Source of the DNA: an uncultured Bacteroides sp.
Lineage (GTDB): Bacteria; Bacteroidota; Bacteroidia; Bacteroidales; Bacteroidaceae
Assembly (NCBI RefSeq): GCF_963677945.1
Contig: NZ_OY782578.1
Coordinates: 434,001-498,000, forward strand
DNA: 64,000 bases
Reading direction: 5' to 3'
In this document: piece after piece, positions 1-8,058 of the stretch
Layout of the letters: each line of letters starts with the position of its first letter
Position numbering within the stretch: the first letter of the stretch is position 1
Position numbers and translations under genes: made by a program
Notes under the pieces: generated by a model
Seen by the model: the letters and a program-made list of their open reading frames with translations, nothing else
Database searches by the model: none
Told to the model about the DNA's origin: nothing

Positions 1-2039
1 AACAGATTATAGTCAAATCGGATAGAATTACGGTGATAAGGGATTTCGGGCACATAATTTTTGCCAAGAAAATTATCAGAATAGATGAGGCTATCGCTTG
101 GATAAGTTAGATAAACTGCCCGAATATGAACTGCCGGACGCAGCATAGGAGTCTTTTTTGATGGAACTTTTAAGAGAGCAAAACCGTAATCATTAGGAAT
201 AATCACTTCAGACTCTGATAATGGAACTAACTTTTCAAATCCACTAACCAATTCAATAGAAGGATGTTCAATTGAAAAAAAAGCTTTTCCTCCAGGATGT
301 TTATATTTATTCAGGCTAGCAATATCCACTTCCCCTTTACTTAAGCTCAATATATTATTTCCATACTGATAAATTTTTAAATAAGACTTCGTTCCGTTTA
401 ATAAATTACTCATTTCAGGAGATAGTTCCACAACATCTGTTGCAGCGTTATATTTATAAATTCCTTTTGGAGTGGTAAAATATATCTTATTAGCAATCTT
501 GTTTACATATACATTTTTATTAGAAGGTAATCCTTTTTCTTTACCGTAATATTTTATCTGCCTTACACGAAAGTTTGCTAAGTCAAATTCTATGCGAAGC
601 AATCCATTATCATTATTATGGAGCCATAAAACATGATCAGATTCAATTTCAAAGTTTTCTGCAGATTCATTCATTCCTTCAAGTTTCATTTTCGGCTTCC
701 ATTCTCCCTGTTCTTTTTGCATCAGATAAATTCCGTCATACATACCCAGCAAAACTTTTTCCGGATTGTTTATCATCGCCTTACAATTCCACACACCAGA
801 TATCTTTCCGATACGTTCCATTGTTTCTCCCTTTACCAGAAAGATTCCTCTATCGTGCAAACAAAAAACATCATTCCCCACTTTTGAAAGATCCCATACT
901 TGACCGCTCGATTGAGGAACCTGACTTATATTGATAACCTTATCACTTAATGATACCGGATAATGAGTATAATAAAGACCACGGTTTGTACCTAGATAAA
1001 GATAATTATTCGAAAGAATAGCCGAATATCCGGCACCATAGGAATATGGATAAGAATAAAGATTAGATAAAGGAGAATTCAGACATATATAATCAATTCC
1101 ATTATCAAGTCCTGCCCAAAGATTGTCACGGCAATCAAAACCTAAAGAAAGTACTGTATTATTCTGTAAACCGTTATTCTCATTGAAATACTTAACCTGC
1201 ATTGTACTAGTGTTTATCATAATCAAACCCATGTGCACAGTACCCAATGCAATTAAATTCTTTGAAGAAGCAATGGAAAAAATCTCACTCTGTGACATAA
1301 ACGCTTCTATTCCTGTAATAAATGGAACAAGTACTTTCCCATCCCAATAATACAAACCATCATAAGCCGTAGCAATTATAACACCCTTTTTATAAGGAAC
1401 AATTCCACGAATTCTTTTTGAATCAAGCATTTCAGCGCCAGGCAAAGGAAAAAAAGTATTTCCAATAAGAATCCGAACTCCCTTATTAGTACCAATATAT
1501 AAAATTCCATTAACCAGATTTGAACAATCTATCTTACTATCTGCAGATATTAATGTATATTTTCCATTCAGACATTTTAGCACAACCCCATCAGCCTGCC
1601 AATAAAGAATATTATCATTCTCATAAATTCGCCAGATGTTACCAATAAAACGAAGAGGTTTCTTTACCGAATCGGACATACAATGATAAACCAGCTTGCC
1701 TCGTTCATCAGGTTCAAAATAGCCAAATTCATTGATTCCTCCAACATAGATCCTTTTTTTAGAGGAAGAGGGTAAAACCGATCTTACATCAGATCCGTTA
1801 TTTAAAGGAAATACCCCCCAACTACTGCCATCAAACTGCAATAATCCATTTTTATTAGCAAAGTAAACCCAGTTATTATTGTAAGATGCAATCTGCCAGG
1901 TTTGCGATCCTTTACCGTAAACCTCTTTTTTATAATTGATTATAAAATTATTCCAACTCGCAGATAATCTTATTATAGGAGCCAAAGAGAGTATTAAGAA
2001 CAAAAAACACCTATTAAGGCTTTGTATTTTTACTTTCAT
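1..2039 (-). CDS. Reg_prop beta-propeller sensor/regulator, N-terminal part (3' end outside window)
   Basis: I translated this open frame by hand from the ATG at 2039; it has no stop before the window edge, so at least 679 residues are present and the C-terminus is missing. An N-terminal hydrophobic stretch looks like a signal peptide. It is followed by repeated short blades of the type 'lYiGTnkGv' and 'nLWaGLdnGidyi', as in the periplasmic ligand-binding propellers of Bacteroidetes hybrid histidine kinases and LuxR-type regulators. The last residues visible (about 665-679, 'YHRNSIRFDYNL') resemble the start of a Y_Y_Y domain, which follows the propeller in these families. Whether the output is a kinase, an AraC or a LuxR domain cannot be seen. 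A -7 box lies at 2082-2089. Confidence 0.75.
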   Translation of the reverse strand, partial: MKVKIQSLNRCFLFLILSLAPIIRLSASWNNFIINYKKEVYGKGSQTWQIASYNNNWVYFANKNGLLQFDGSSWGVFPLNNGSDVRSVLPSSSKKRIYVGGINEFGYFEPDERGKLVYHCMSDSVKKPLRFIGNIWRIYENDNILYWQADGVVLKCLNGKYTLISADSKIDCSNLVNGILYIGTNKGVRILIGNTFFPLPGAEMLDSKRIRGIVPYKKGVIIATAYDGLYYWDGKVLVPFITGIEAFMSQSEIFSIASSKNLIALGTVHMGLIMINTSTMQVKYFNENNGLQNNTVLSLGFDCRDNLWAGLDNGIDYICLNSPLSNLYSYPYSYGAGYSAILSNNYLYLGTNRGLYYTHYPVSLSDKVINISQVPQSSGQVWDLSKVGNDVFCLHDRGIFLVKGETMERIGKISGVWNCKAMINNPEKVLLGMYDGIYLMQKEQGEWKPKMKLEGMNESAENFEIESDHVLWLHNNDNGLLRIEFDLANFRVRQIKYYGKEKGLPSNKNVYVNKIANKIYFTTPKGIYKYNAATDVVELSPEMSNLLNGTKSYLKIYQYGNNILSLSKGEVDIASLNKYKHPGGKAFFSIEHPSIELVSGFEKLVPLSESEVIIPNDYGFALLKVPSKKTPMLRPAVHIRAVYLTYPSDSLIYSDNFLGKNYVPEIPYHRNSIRFDYNL

Positions 2040-2081
2040 GTATTATGATCTATTTTAGGCTAACAAATAAATGCAATACTA

Positions 2082-2089
2082 CAAATGTA
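2082..2089 (-). promoter_or_regulatory. -7 box for the propeller sensor gene
   Basis: Read on the minus strand this is TACATTTG, a match to the Bacteroidetes -7 consensus TAnnTTTG, 43 bases before the start codon. I see no convincing -33 TTTG at the expected 19-20 base distance. Confidence 0.45.
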
Positions 2090-2135
2090 TTAATTAGGAC
2101 TTATAAATAAAACTATTTTATCTTTTTTGTACCGA

Positions 2136-3311
2136 TTAAGATTTAAAACATTTATGAAACACAACCATCAATATAGCAGAAAGTATGGCAGTAACAGCTC
2201 CGAAATAAAAAGGAACGGACGAATTTATATGATCGTAAAGTAGACCGGCAATAATACTTGCCGGAAGCAGGGTTACACCTAACAGTGCATTATAGATGCC
2301 CAAACCAGTTCCTTTTTTATTTGCATCCAGTAAATCACTTATCAATGCTTTCTGAATGCCATCCGTAGCTGCCGAATATAAACCGTAAAGTGCAAATAAA
2401 CATATAATTACTGAGATGCTGCTTGTTGCCCCAAATCCGGCATAGGCAAGAGCATATATCAGATAGCCGAAAGCTAGTAGTTTCTCCTTCCCTATTTTGT
2501 CGGACAATGTGCCTAAAGGAATAGCCAGAATTACCGAAACAGTATTCATTATTAGATAAACCAACGGAATATAAACCACTTTTATCCCCACTTCGTTTGC
2601 CTTGACCAGTAGAAGGGCATCGGTTGAATTACCCAATGTAAAGAGGAAGATTATCCCCAGAAAAAGATAATACTGTTTGGAAAAGTCCCGGAAACGGAAT
2701 TTGCCTAGCAGTTGTTCTTTTGACTTTTTAGCTTCCCGAATGCCGAATATCAACACTATTATCCCAAGTATAGAGGGGAGTCCTGCTAACAAAAAGACTC
2801 CGTGGAAATTTCCCGGAAAGGCAGAAAGAAGAGCAAACGCAATCAGCGGCCCAACAATAGCTCCTGTATTATCCATTGCTTTCTGCAGACCAAAATTCCT
2901 CCCTGAATCGCCATTGGTAGCACATCCGGAAATCAAACTGTCGCGCGGAGCCGTCCGGATACCTTTGCCAATCCTTTCCACGAAACGGATATAGAGAACC
3001 TGTAAGGGGCTTGCAACAAATGCATAAATTGGCATAACAATAGCAGAAAGCCCGTAGCCTAGTATCATGAACGGTTTGTTTTTTCCTATCTTGTCACTCC
3101 AAAACCCGAAAGCAGCTTTCAGCAGAGTGGCAGTACTCTCAGCTATACCTTCAATAAGTGACAATGTGGTTTTCGATGCCCCAATAGAAAGCAGGAACAT
3201 GGGCATTATGGAGTAAACCATCTTGGTGGAAATATCAGTGAGCAGACTCGTCAATCCCGTATAGAAGATATTTCTGTTAAATCCGAAAATCTTTATGCTT
3301 TTAGGCTTCAT
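2136..3311 (-). CDS. Major facilitator superfamily transporter
   Basis: A 391-residue polytopic inner-membrane protein with the length and hydrophobic pattern of a 12-helix MFS_1 carrier. The loop 2-3 motif is visible as 'FWSDKIGKNK' (about residues 70-80) and a degenerate second copy as 'GTLSDKIGKEK' in the C-terminal half. A conserved 'GKGIRTAPRD' follows TM4. The substrate cannot be read from sequence; related proteins are annotated only as MFS transporters. It is a single gene, divergent from the O-acetyltransferase at 3412. A minus-strand TAACTTTG at 3343-3350 is a plausible -7 box. Confidence 0.85.
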   Translation of the reverse strand: MKPKSIKIFGFNRNIFYTGLTSLLTDISTKMVYSIMPMFLLSIGASKTTLSLIEGIAESTATLLKAAFGFWSDKIGKNKPFMILGYGLSAIVMPIYAFVASPLQVLYIRFVERIGKGIRTAPRDSLISGCATNGDSGRNFGLQKAMDNTGAIVGPLIAFALLSAFPGNFHGVFLLAGLPSILGIIVLIFGIREAKKSKEQLLGKFRFRDFSKQYYLFLGIIFLFTLGNSTDALLLVKANEVGIKVVYIPLVYLIMNTVSVILAIPLGTLSDKIGKEKLLAFGYLIYALAYAGFGATSSISVIICLFALYGLYSAATDGIQKALISDLLDANKKGTGLGIYNALLGVTLLPASIIAGLLYDHINSSVPFYFGAVTAILSAILMVVFHKCFKS

Positions 3312-3358
3312 TTCATAGTCAGATATTTTTTCATCTACATATCAAAGTTACAACTTAA

Positions 3359-3390
3359 TTTGAAATAACAGATTCATTATAGTAAATTTG
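3359..3390 (+). promoter_or_regulatory. Promoter of the sugar O-acetyltransferase
   Basis: TTTG at 3359-3362 and TAAATTTG at 3383-3390 are separated by 20 bases, matching the Bacteroidetes sigma-70 arrangement TTTG-N19/20-TAnnTTTG. The start codon follows 21 bases downstream. Confidence 0.65.
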
Positions 3391-3411
3391 GCACTTATTT
3401 AGAAAAAGACA

Positions 3412-3993
3412 ATGACAGACATGGAGAAAATGGCTGCCGGAGAAGTTTATTGGGGCTTCAACCCGGATTTTGGGCCACTATTAGACAAAGGGCAGGATTT
3501 TTGTTTCCAGTACAACCAGACACCCCCATCAGATAGAGAGCGTAAGCGTTGCTTGTTGGAAGGATTTCTACGAAAAGTAGGGCGCAATGTTCTTCCCAAC
3601 AGTCCTATAAATATAGACCTCGGCAATATGGAAATTGGAGACGATACCATTATCAACTTCAACTTTGTAGCGTTGGACGAAGCACTAATTAAAATTGGCA
3701 ATAACTGCTTCATTGGTCCCAATTGTTCCATCTACACAGTAGTGCACTCGCTCACAATTGAAGAGAGGAATCAGGGATATATGTATGCGAAACCGGTTAC
3801 AATAAACAATAATTGCTGGTTGGGCGGTAGCGTAACTGTATTTCCCGGAGTAACCATTGGCGAAGGTTCAGTTATTGGAGCAGGCAGTGTAGTTACAAAA
3901 GACATTCCTGCAGGTGTGCTTGCATACGGCAATCCTTGCAAAGTAATCAGGCCTATTGACGAGGCTGCAGAAAAAGACAAAAGCGACAAATAA
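3412..3993 (+). CDS. Sugar O-acetyltransferase (maltose/galactoside acetyltransferase family)
   Basis: 193 residues, the usual size for Maa/LacA/NodL enzymes, which transfer acetyl from acetyl-CoA to a sugar hydroxyl in the cytoplasm. The N-terminal Mac domain ('EKMAAGEVYW', residues 5-14) is followed by a left-handed beta-helix of hexapeptide repeats from about residue 60. The catalytic His lies in 'IYTVVHS' (about residue 113). The C-terminal 'GAGSVVTKDIPAG...GNP' is the canonical end of the family. The real sugar acceptor is unknown. The last codons overlap the hairpin that terminates the convergent tRNA-Pro gene. Confidence 0.88.
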   Translation: MTDMEKMAAGEVYWGFNPDFGPLLDKGQDFCFQYNQTPPSDRERKRCLLEGFLRKVGRNVLPNSPINIDLGNMEIGDDTIINFNFVALDEALIKIGNNCFIGPNCSIYTVVHSLTIEERNQGYMYAKPVTINNNCWLGGSVTVFPGVTIGEGSVIGAGSVVTKDIPAGVLAYGNPCKVIRPIDEAAEKDKSDK

Positions 3994-4015
3994 TTTACAT
4001 TATTCGTCGCTTTGT
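3971..4015 (-). terminator. Rho-independent terminator of tRNA-Pro, embedded in the end of the acetyltransferase gene
   Basis: On the minus strand ACAAAGCGAC (4015-4006) pairs with GTCGCTTTTGT (3987-3977, one-base bulge), with an inner AATAAT/ATTATT extension, and a T-run follows at about 3975-3971. The stem overlaps the last coding triplets and stop codon of the convergent gene ending at 3993. Confidence 0.7.
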
Positions 4016-4087
4016 CGGAGTGAGGCGACTCGAACGCCCGACCCCTACGTCCCGAACGTAGTACGCTACCAACTGCGCTACACTCCG
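4015..4087 (-). tRNA. tRNA-Pro (anticodon CGG)
   Basis: Minus-strand cloverleaf. The acceptor stem CGGAGTG/CACTCCG is perfect, with discriminator A at 4015. The anticodon stem CTACG/CGTAG encloses loop TTCGGGA, giving anticodon CGG. The T arm GGGCG-TTCGAGT-CGCCT closes with one G-U pair. CCA is not encoded, as usual in Bacteroidetes. Confidence 0.95.
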
Positions 4088-4160
4088 TTTTCTTTAGTGA
4101 TACAAAAATAAGGCAAAAATTTGAATTATCTAATTATTTAAAGAAAAAATTCAAAAGATG

Positions 4161-4190
4161 TTGGTAATTCCAAAAATATATCTATCTTTG
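4161..4190 (+). promoter_or_regulatory. Promoter of tRNA-Phe
   Basis: TTG at 4161-4163 and TATCTTTG at 4183-4190 are 19 bases apart, a good Bacteroidetes -33/-7 pair. The tRNA begins 21 bases after the -7 box. Confidence 0.7.
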
Positions 4191-4210
4191 CACCCGCAAT
4201 CACAAAAGAA

Positions 4211-4283
4211 GGTGCCATAGCTCAGTTGGTAGAGCAAAGGACTGAAAATCCTTGTGTCCCCGGTTCGATTCCTGGTGGCACCA
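4211..4283 (+). tRNA. tRNA-Phe (anticodon GAA)
   Basis: Acceptor stem GGTGCCA/TGGCACC with discriminator A at 4283. The anticodon stem AAGGA/TCCTT encloses loop CTGAAAA, giving anticodon GAA. The D arm contains AGTTGGTAGAG and the T loop TTCGATT. The bases after 4283 are CCT, so CCA is not encoded. Confidence 0.96.
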
Positions 4284-4294
4284 CCTTTTAAAAA

Positions 4295-4328
4295 AGCACT
4301 TAAACTTCACAGTTTAGGTGCTTTTTTT
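4295..4328 (+). terminator. Terminator after tRNA-Phe
   Basis: AGCACTTAAAC (4295-4305) pairs with GTTTAGGTGCT (4312-4322) with one mismatch, followed by a run of T, 11 bases after the tRNA. Confidence 0.85.
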
Positions 4329-4794
4329 GTTTTACCTCCTTCCTTGGAACAATCTCAGAATATATTCAAAAAACAAAATTGTTTACCTATATGGGGGAAT
4401 AAACATCTATGACAATGAAAAATAGAATAAATACAAATAAGAATCAAAAAAACATTGTCAATGTAAAAAATATTTCTTACCTTTCGGCGTTAATCCATTT
4501 GGAGTGTAATTATTAAAGCTTCCAAAATTATCTACCGAAATAAAGCACGCATTTGTGTTTATTTTTCCTATGATAAAGAGTTGGTTTCATATCAATTTAA
4601 CAAAATGGATACGCTGAATTGGATCAAAAAACAACAAAAATATAAATATCAGGGAATTAGCTTATAAATTCAAACATATAAATGCTAAATATACGGAACT
4701 TAGTTGCACATATCCAAAATTGAGGTAAGGATATATATTGTTAGCAGTCAGCATAAAAACGACAACCAGACAGATATTTAATGAATCAAAAGAC
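4329..4794. other. Gene-free stretch before the STM3941-like gene
   Basis: I see no coding sequence or known RNA here. A small imperfect hairpin ACATATCC (about 4707-4714) / GGATATAT (about 4727-4734) lies about 60 bases upstream of the next start codon. Together with the larger inverted repeat downstream of that gene it gives a cassette-like outline. Confidence 0.4.
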
Positions 4795-5337
4795 ATGGAT
4801 AAGATAGAAATTCAAATAAGTAAGACTAAGATTTTATTTATAATAGTAGGATCTCTGATTTTTGTGATTATTGGCATACTCTTTTCATTGACTCCAGATA
4901 TGTTTATAACGATAAATCATAGGAATCCTGAGATGATTCGGATTGTTGGGATTGCTGCTATTTTATTCTTTGGTGCTACCAGCGTATATGGATTAAGAAA
5001 ATTGTTTGATAAATCAGCCGGATTGATAATTGACGATTATGGAATAACAGATAATTCGAATGCCTCAAGCGTAGGACTTATTGATTGGTCTGACATCTTG
5101 GAAATTAAGACAGAACAAGTAATGTCAACCAGATTTTTACTGATTTTCGTGAATAATCCTGATAAATATTTGGAAAGAGTAAACGGATTTAAACAAAAAT
5201 TAATGGAGGGGAATATGAAAATGTATGGAACGCCTTTATCAATAACTTCTAATACATTGAGATATGATTTCAATGACTTGGAAAGACTGATAAAGGAAAA
5301 ACTAATAGAAAATAAAGAGAATATGCCGAACCGTTAA
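4795..5337 (+). CDS. STM3941-family small membrane protein
   Basis: 180 residues from the ATG at 4795; a TTG at 4738 is in frame but adds a tail that looks non-homologous. Residues 1-15 are charged. Two hydrophobic helices follow (about 15-35 and 55-75), then a soluble C-terminal part beginning 'LIIDDYGITDNSN...GLIDWSDI'. That arrangement is typical of proteins annotated as STM3941 family, whose function is unknown; the family call is from memory of its pattern. The gene stands alone between a tRNA terminator and an 18-base inverted repeat, suggesting a mobile or frequently replaced unit. Confidence 0.6.
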   Translation: MDKIEIQISKTKILFIIVGSLIFVIIGILFSLTPDMFITINHRNPEMIRIVGIAAILFFGATSVYGLRKLFDKSAGLIIDDYGITDNSNASSVGLIDWSDILEIKTEQVMSTRFLLIFVNNPDKYLERVNGFKQKLMEGNMKMYGTPLSITSNTLRYDFNDLERLIKEKLIENKENMPNR

Positions 5338-5341
5338 CACA

Positions 5342-5449
5342 TGGTATAAAAAATTGCCGTTGCATTGCATATTTGAAGGTTCTCGCTTCTATTAAAGTGT
5401 AGTGTGGCTTGATAAGTAAGTACTTCGGAATCGGCAACTTTTCATACCA
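5342..5449. repeat. 18-base imperfect inverted repeat enclosing a 72-base loop
   Basis: The left arm 5342-5359 (TGGTATAAAAAATTGCCG) and right arm 5432-5449 (CGGCAACTTTTCATACCA) match as inverted repeats at 16 of 18 positions; the two differences would be G-U pairs in RNA. The left arm starts five bases after the stop codon of the preceding gene. The geometry recalls integron attC-type recombination hairpins, but I cannot identify conserved core sites with certainty. Confidence 0.5.
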
Positions 5450-5554
5450 TTACCGTTGTATGCAAGTGTCGAAAACCACTCCCACCTCGATACATTAACA
5501 TGATAAATAAAATTAAAACAATTACAAGAGTAAGCCTTCGGTGAAATGCATCTT

Positions 5555-5607
5555 TTATCATAATTGCTTTGTTTTTATTTTTGCCTAAAAACAAAGAATT
5601 ATGATAA
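5555..5607. repeat. Strong palindromic hairpin
   Basis: The arm 5555-5577 pairs with 5586-5607 over 22 base pairs with a single bulged G (5566) and an 8-base loop. The arms begin TTATCATAATT and end AATTATGATAA. No T-run of terminator type is needed by a neighbouring gene, so it may be an element end or a site left by a mobile unit. Confidence 0.6.
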
Positions 5608-5940
5608 CAAAAGAAGAAATAGCTATTCCAACAATTGAAAAATGATAAACGTTCATCTATCCAAGTGATTATGAGCAAAAATAAACATTTCAAATTTACA
5701 AAAAACTTTTTAAGGATGATTTTCCCTGCTTAAGAAAAAGCAAATCCGCAAGTCACCGAACAAGTTAAAAGACTGATCTGAGATTAGGGAACGAGATAAA
5801 ATCTGCAAATGATTTAATGCTAGATTTGAATTCAATAGTAGTTTACAAAAAATATCATCTGGAAGTGAAAGGAAAAACAGATAAAAAGTACATTCTGATA
5901 TTAAATACCAACCAAATAAACATTTGATAAAATTAATAGA
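5600..5940 (+). pseudogene. Decayed coding-like stretch, unrecognised
   Basis: Between the hairpin and the DJ-1 gene no intact reading frame exists, but coding-like runs occur in different plus-strand frames. Examples are a start near 5600 reading MITKEEIAIPTIEK before two stops, a run 'QIYKKLFKDDFPCLRKSKSAS' in the same frame after a further stop, and a final run 'LMLDLNSIVVYKKYHLEVKGK' ending near 5930 in another frame. This is what a frameshifted remnant looks like, but it could be chance. No family recognised. Confidence 0.25.
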
Positions 5941-5947
5941 ATAAAAT

Positions 5948-6526
5948 ATGAACAAAAAAGTACACATATTCCTATTCGATGGATTCTCCGACTGGGAAAT
6001 ATCTTATCTTACACCGGAGATTAACAAAAGCGAGAAATTTGAAATAGTTTATTTCTCAAAAGACGGAAAGCCTGTGGTATCTATGGGCGGACTGAAAATT
6101 ACACCAGACATTTCGTTTGCTGAAGTAGATGCTAATGATATTGATTTACTGGTTCTACCCGGTGGCGTGGCATGGGAAAAGGGAGAAAACAATGAGTTGA
6201 ACCAATTTACAAAGGATGTCTTTGAAAAGGGAAAACTAATAGCTGCTATTTGCGCGGCAACAACTTATTTAGGACAGCTGGGCATTCTAGACAAGATAAA
6301 GCATACCAGCAATGATCTTAATTATTTAAAAGCAATTGCTCCGCAATATTCCGGTGAAAATAATTATGTAAATTCACCGGCTGTGAGCGATAAGAATATT
6401 ATTACAGCTAATGGAATTGCTACAATTGAATTTGCGAAAGAGATATTTGAGAAAATCTGCTTATTTGAAAAAAATGATATTGAAAAATGGTTCCAACTGT
6501 TCAAAAACGGGATATGGAGCGAATAA
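5948..6526 (+). CDS. DJ-1/PfpI family protein (type 1 glutamine amidotransferase-like)
   Basis: 192 residues with the flavodoxin-like DJ-1/PfpI fold. The acidic residue that polarises the nucleophile is Glu17 in 'DWEIS'. 'LLVLPGG' (67-73) forms the oxyanion strand, and the nucleophile-elbow cysteine is Cys102 in 'AAICAAT'. There is no signal peptide. The family includes glyoxalases, chaperone-like proteins and uncharacterised hydrolases; the specific activity here is not known. The gene is isolated, with the decayed stretch upstream and no obvious operon partner. Confidence 0.85.
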   Translation: MNKKVHIFLFDGFSDWEISYLTPEINKSEKFEIVYFSKDGKPVVSMGGLKITPDISFAEVDANDIDLLVLPGGVAWEKGENNELNQFTKDVFEKGKLIAAICAATTYLGQLGILDKIKHTSNDLNYLKAIAPQYSGENNYVNSPAVSDKNIITANGIATIEFAKEIFEKICLFEKNDIEKWFQLFKNGIWSE

Positions 6527-6946
6527 AGCTAACTATCTAACTAAGCAAGGGTTACTTGCTGCTATGAATTTAGAGGAAAGAAAAGAGAACTAAAATATTT
6601 TTTTTCAAGCTATTTTTTCAATAGCCAAATTAATTTCATATATTTGTTACCTGAACAGTCAAGTTTATATTGTATCCTTCTAAGCAATGCTTTGCTCCGC
6701 AATTATCTGGCGGATCTTCTCATCGTCAAAATCGACATCAAAATCAACTTACTTGTTTAATGTATTAACAAGTTGCAAAGTGTTCATCATTATTATTTGG
6801 CGCACTTTGGGGTATTTATTATTTTATTAAGATATTGAGAGATAGAATCACCACTTTCCTAAGTTGAGGAGGGTATAACTGTTTCGAATCCCAGAAAAGG
6901 CAAAGATTAAAGACTGCATAGTATTGGCATAAAAAAGATATAATTA
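6527..6946. other. 420-base intergenic stretch with a possible minus-strand gene relic
   Basis: No intact gene. On the minus strand 6790-6680 reads MMNTLQLVNTLNK, an in-frame stop, then VDFDVDFDDEKIRQIIAEQSIA and a stop. This acidic, coding-like C-terminus may be the remains of a small protein. I do not recognise the family. Confidence 0.25.
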
Positions 6947-7393
6947 ATGGCAAAATCGAATTCATTTAACAAAAGAGATTTAGAAAAGAAAAAAGAGTTA
7001 AAAAAACAAGAAAAGCTAAAACGCAAAGAAGAGCGCAAGGCTAATGCTGGTAGTGGATCATTTGAAGATATGATAGCTTATGTTGACGAAAATGGCGTTA
7101 TTACCAGTACACCTCCTGACCCTGAAAACAAACAGGAAATTAATATTGAAGACATTGCTGTTTCTACTCCAAAGAAAGAGGATGTGATAGAAGAAACTGT
7201 ATTTAAAGGACAGGTAGAGCACTTTAACCAGGAAAAAGGATTTGGTTTCATTAAACGAACAGGAAGTATGGAAAAGTATTTTTTCCATATAAGTAATGCC
7301 CCTGCTTCAATTGCAAAAGGAAATATGGTTACATTTGAGCTGGAACGTGATGTCAGAGGCATTAGTGCCGTGAAAATCGCTCTTGACAAATAA
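6947..7393 (+). CDS. Cold-shock domain protein with basic N-terminal extension
   Basis: 148 residues. Residues 1-40 are strongly Lys/Glu-rich and probably helical, and 41-80 are acidic linker. The cold-shock domain occupies about 83-147: RNP1-like 'KGFGFIKR', RNP2-like 'YFFHIS', and the closing 'VTFELERDVRGISAVKI'. Such proteins bind single-stranded RNA or DNA and often act as RNA chaperones. The extension distinguishes it from the minimal 70-residue Csp. It lies 30 bases upstream of an RRM protein on the same strand, so the two are probably co-transcribed. Confidence 0.85.
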   Translation: MAKSNSFNKRDLEKKKELKKQEKLKRKEERKANAGSGSFEDMIAYVDENGVITSTPPDPENKQEINIEDIAVSTPKKEDVIEETVFKGQVEHFNQEKGFGFIKRTGSMEKYFFHISNAPASIAKGNMVTFELERDVRGISAVKIALDK

Positions 7394-7423
7394 GAATAAC
7401 CAATAACAATAATAGTAATAAAG

Positions 7424-7735
7424 ATGAACATTTACGTATCAAATTTAAGCTACAACACTACAAGTGAGAGCTTACAAGAATTATTTGCAGGATTAGGTGA
7501 AGTTACTTCAGCTAATATTATCAATGACAGAGAAACTGGAAGATCTCGCGGTTTTGGCTTTGTTGAAATGCCAAACGACGAAGAAGGTCAAAAAGCAATC
7601 TCTGAATTGAATGAAACAGAGTTTGAAGGAAAGACAATCAACGTAACCGTTGCTCGCCCAAAAACAGAAAGAAGCAACAGTGGCTACAACAATCGTGGCG
7701 GAAACGGAGGCGGATATAATAGAAGACGCTTCTAA
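7424..7735 (+). CDS. RRM-domain RNA-binding protein
   Basis: 103 residues. A single RNA recognition motif spans about 1-80, with RNP2 'IYVSNL' (residues 3-8) and RNP1 'RGFGFVEM' (about 42-49). The Gly/Asn/Arg-rich tail is 'GYNNRGGNGGGYNRRRF'. This is the architecture of the small glycine-rich RNA-binding proteins common in Bacteroidetes and cyanobacteria, where related proteins have been linked to post-transcriptional regulation. A terminator hairpin follows directly. Confidence 0.92.
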   Translation: MNIYVSNLSYNTTSESLQELFAGLGEVTSANIINDRETGRSRGFGFVEMPNDEEGQKAISELNETEFEGKTINVTVARPKTERSNSGYNNRGGNGGGYNRRRF

Positions 7736-7753
7736 ACTGAAATATTTTTATAT

Positions 7754-7787
7754 AAAACGGGAAGGCAGTTATGTTTTCCCGTTTTTT
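7754..7787 (+). terminator. Terminator after the RRM gene
   Basis: AAAACGGGAA (7754-7763) and TTCCCGTTTT (7776-7785) form a perfect 10-base stem followed by T residues, 18 bases after the stop codon. Confidence 0.9.
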
Positions 7788-7922
7788 GTTTGTTCATTCT
7801 TCTGTCTGACTGGGTGTACAATCTCACATCTGTAGAATTCACGCCTACTATTTTAATTGCCCAATTGAATAATTAATTAAACCCGGCCTGGTTTTTTAAT
7901 TTCCCCTAGAGATATTTATCAG

Positions 7923-7966
7923 CTTTTGTACAAAAGAATGCAATCTTTTGTACAAGCATACATAAA
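7923..7966. repeat. Two-unit array of 22-base TGTACA repeats
   Basis: Two units of 22 bases (7923-7944, 7945-7966), each starting CTTTTGTACAA. The TTGTACA cores are at 7926 and 7948. The same unit and spacing recur at 37348 and, in variant form, at 47360. The rest of the 7788-8058 gap shows no gene. Confidence 0.8.
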
Positions 7967-8058
7967 TGTAATTCCGGTAAAAATAAAAATATAACGGGAA
8001 GTTATAAAATATCCGTCCGGCTTTTCAGATTAAAGTCTATCTAAAAACCCACCTATAC

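Noticed and set aside
575..934. Plus-strand frame inside the propeller sensor gene
   Set aside because: The minus strand carries a continuous, family-like frame over the whole region.
5442..5693. 83-codon minus-strand frame in the 5.3-5.9 kb gap
   Set aside because: Low-complexity hydrophobic translation that runs through the palindrome; no start signal or homologue recognised.
6600..6640. Terminator after the DJ-1 gene
   Set aside because: A short GCTATT/AATAGC hairpin exists but is preceded, not followed, by its T-run on the coding strand.
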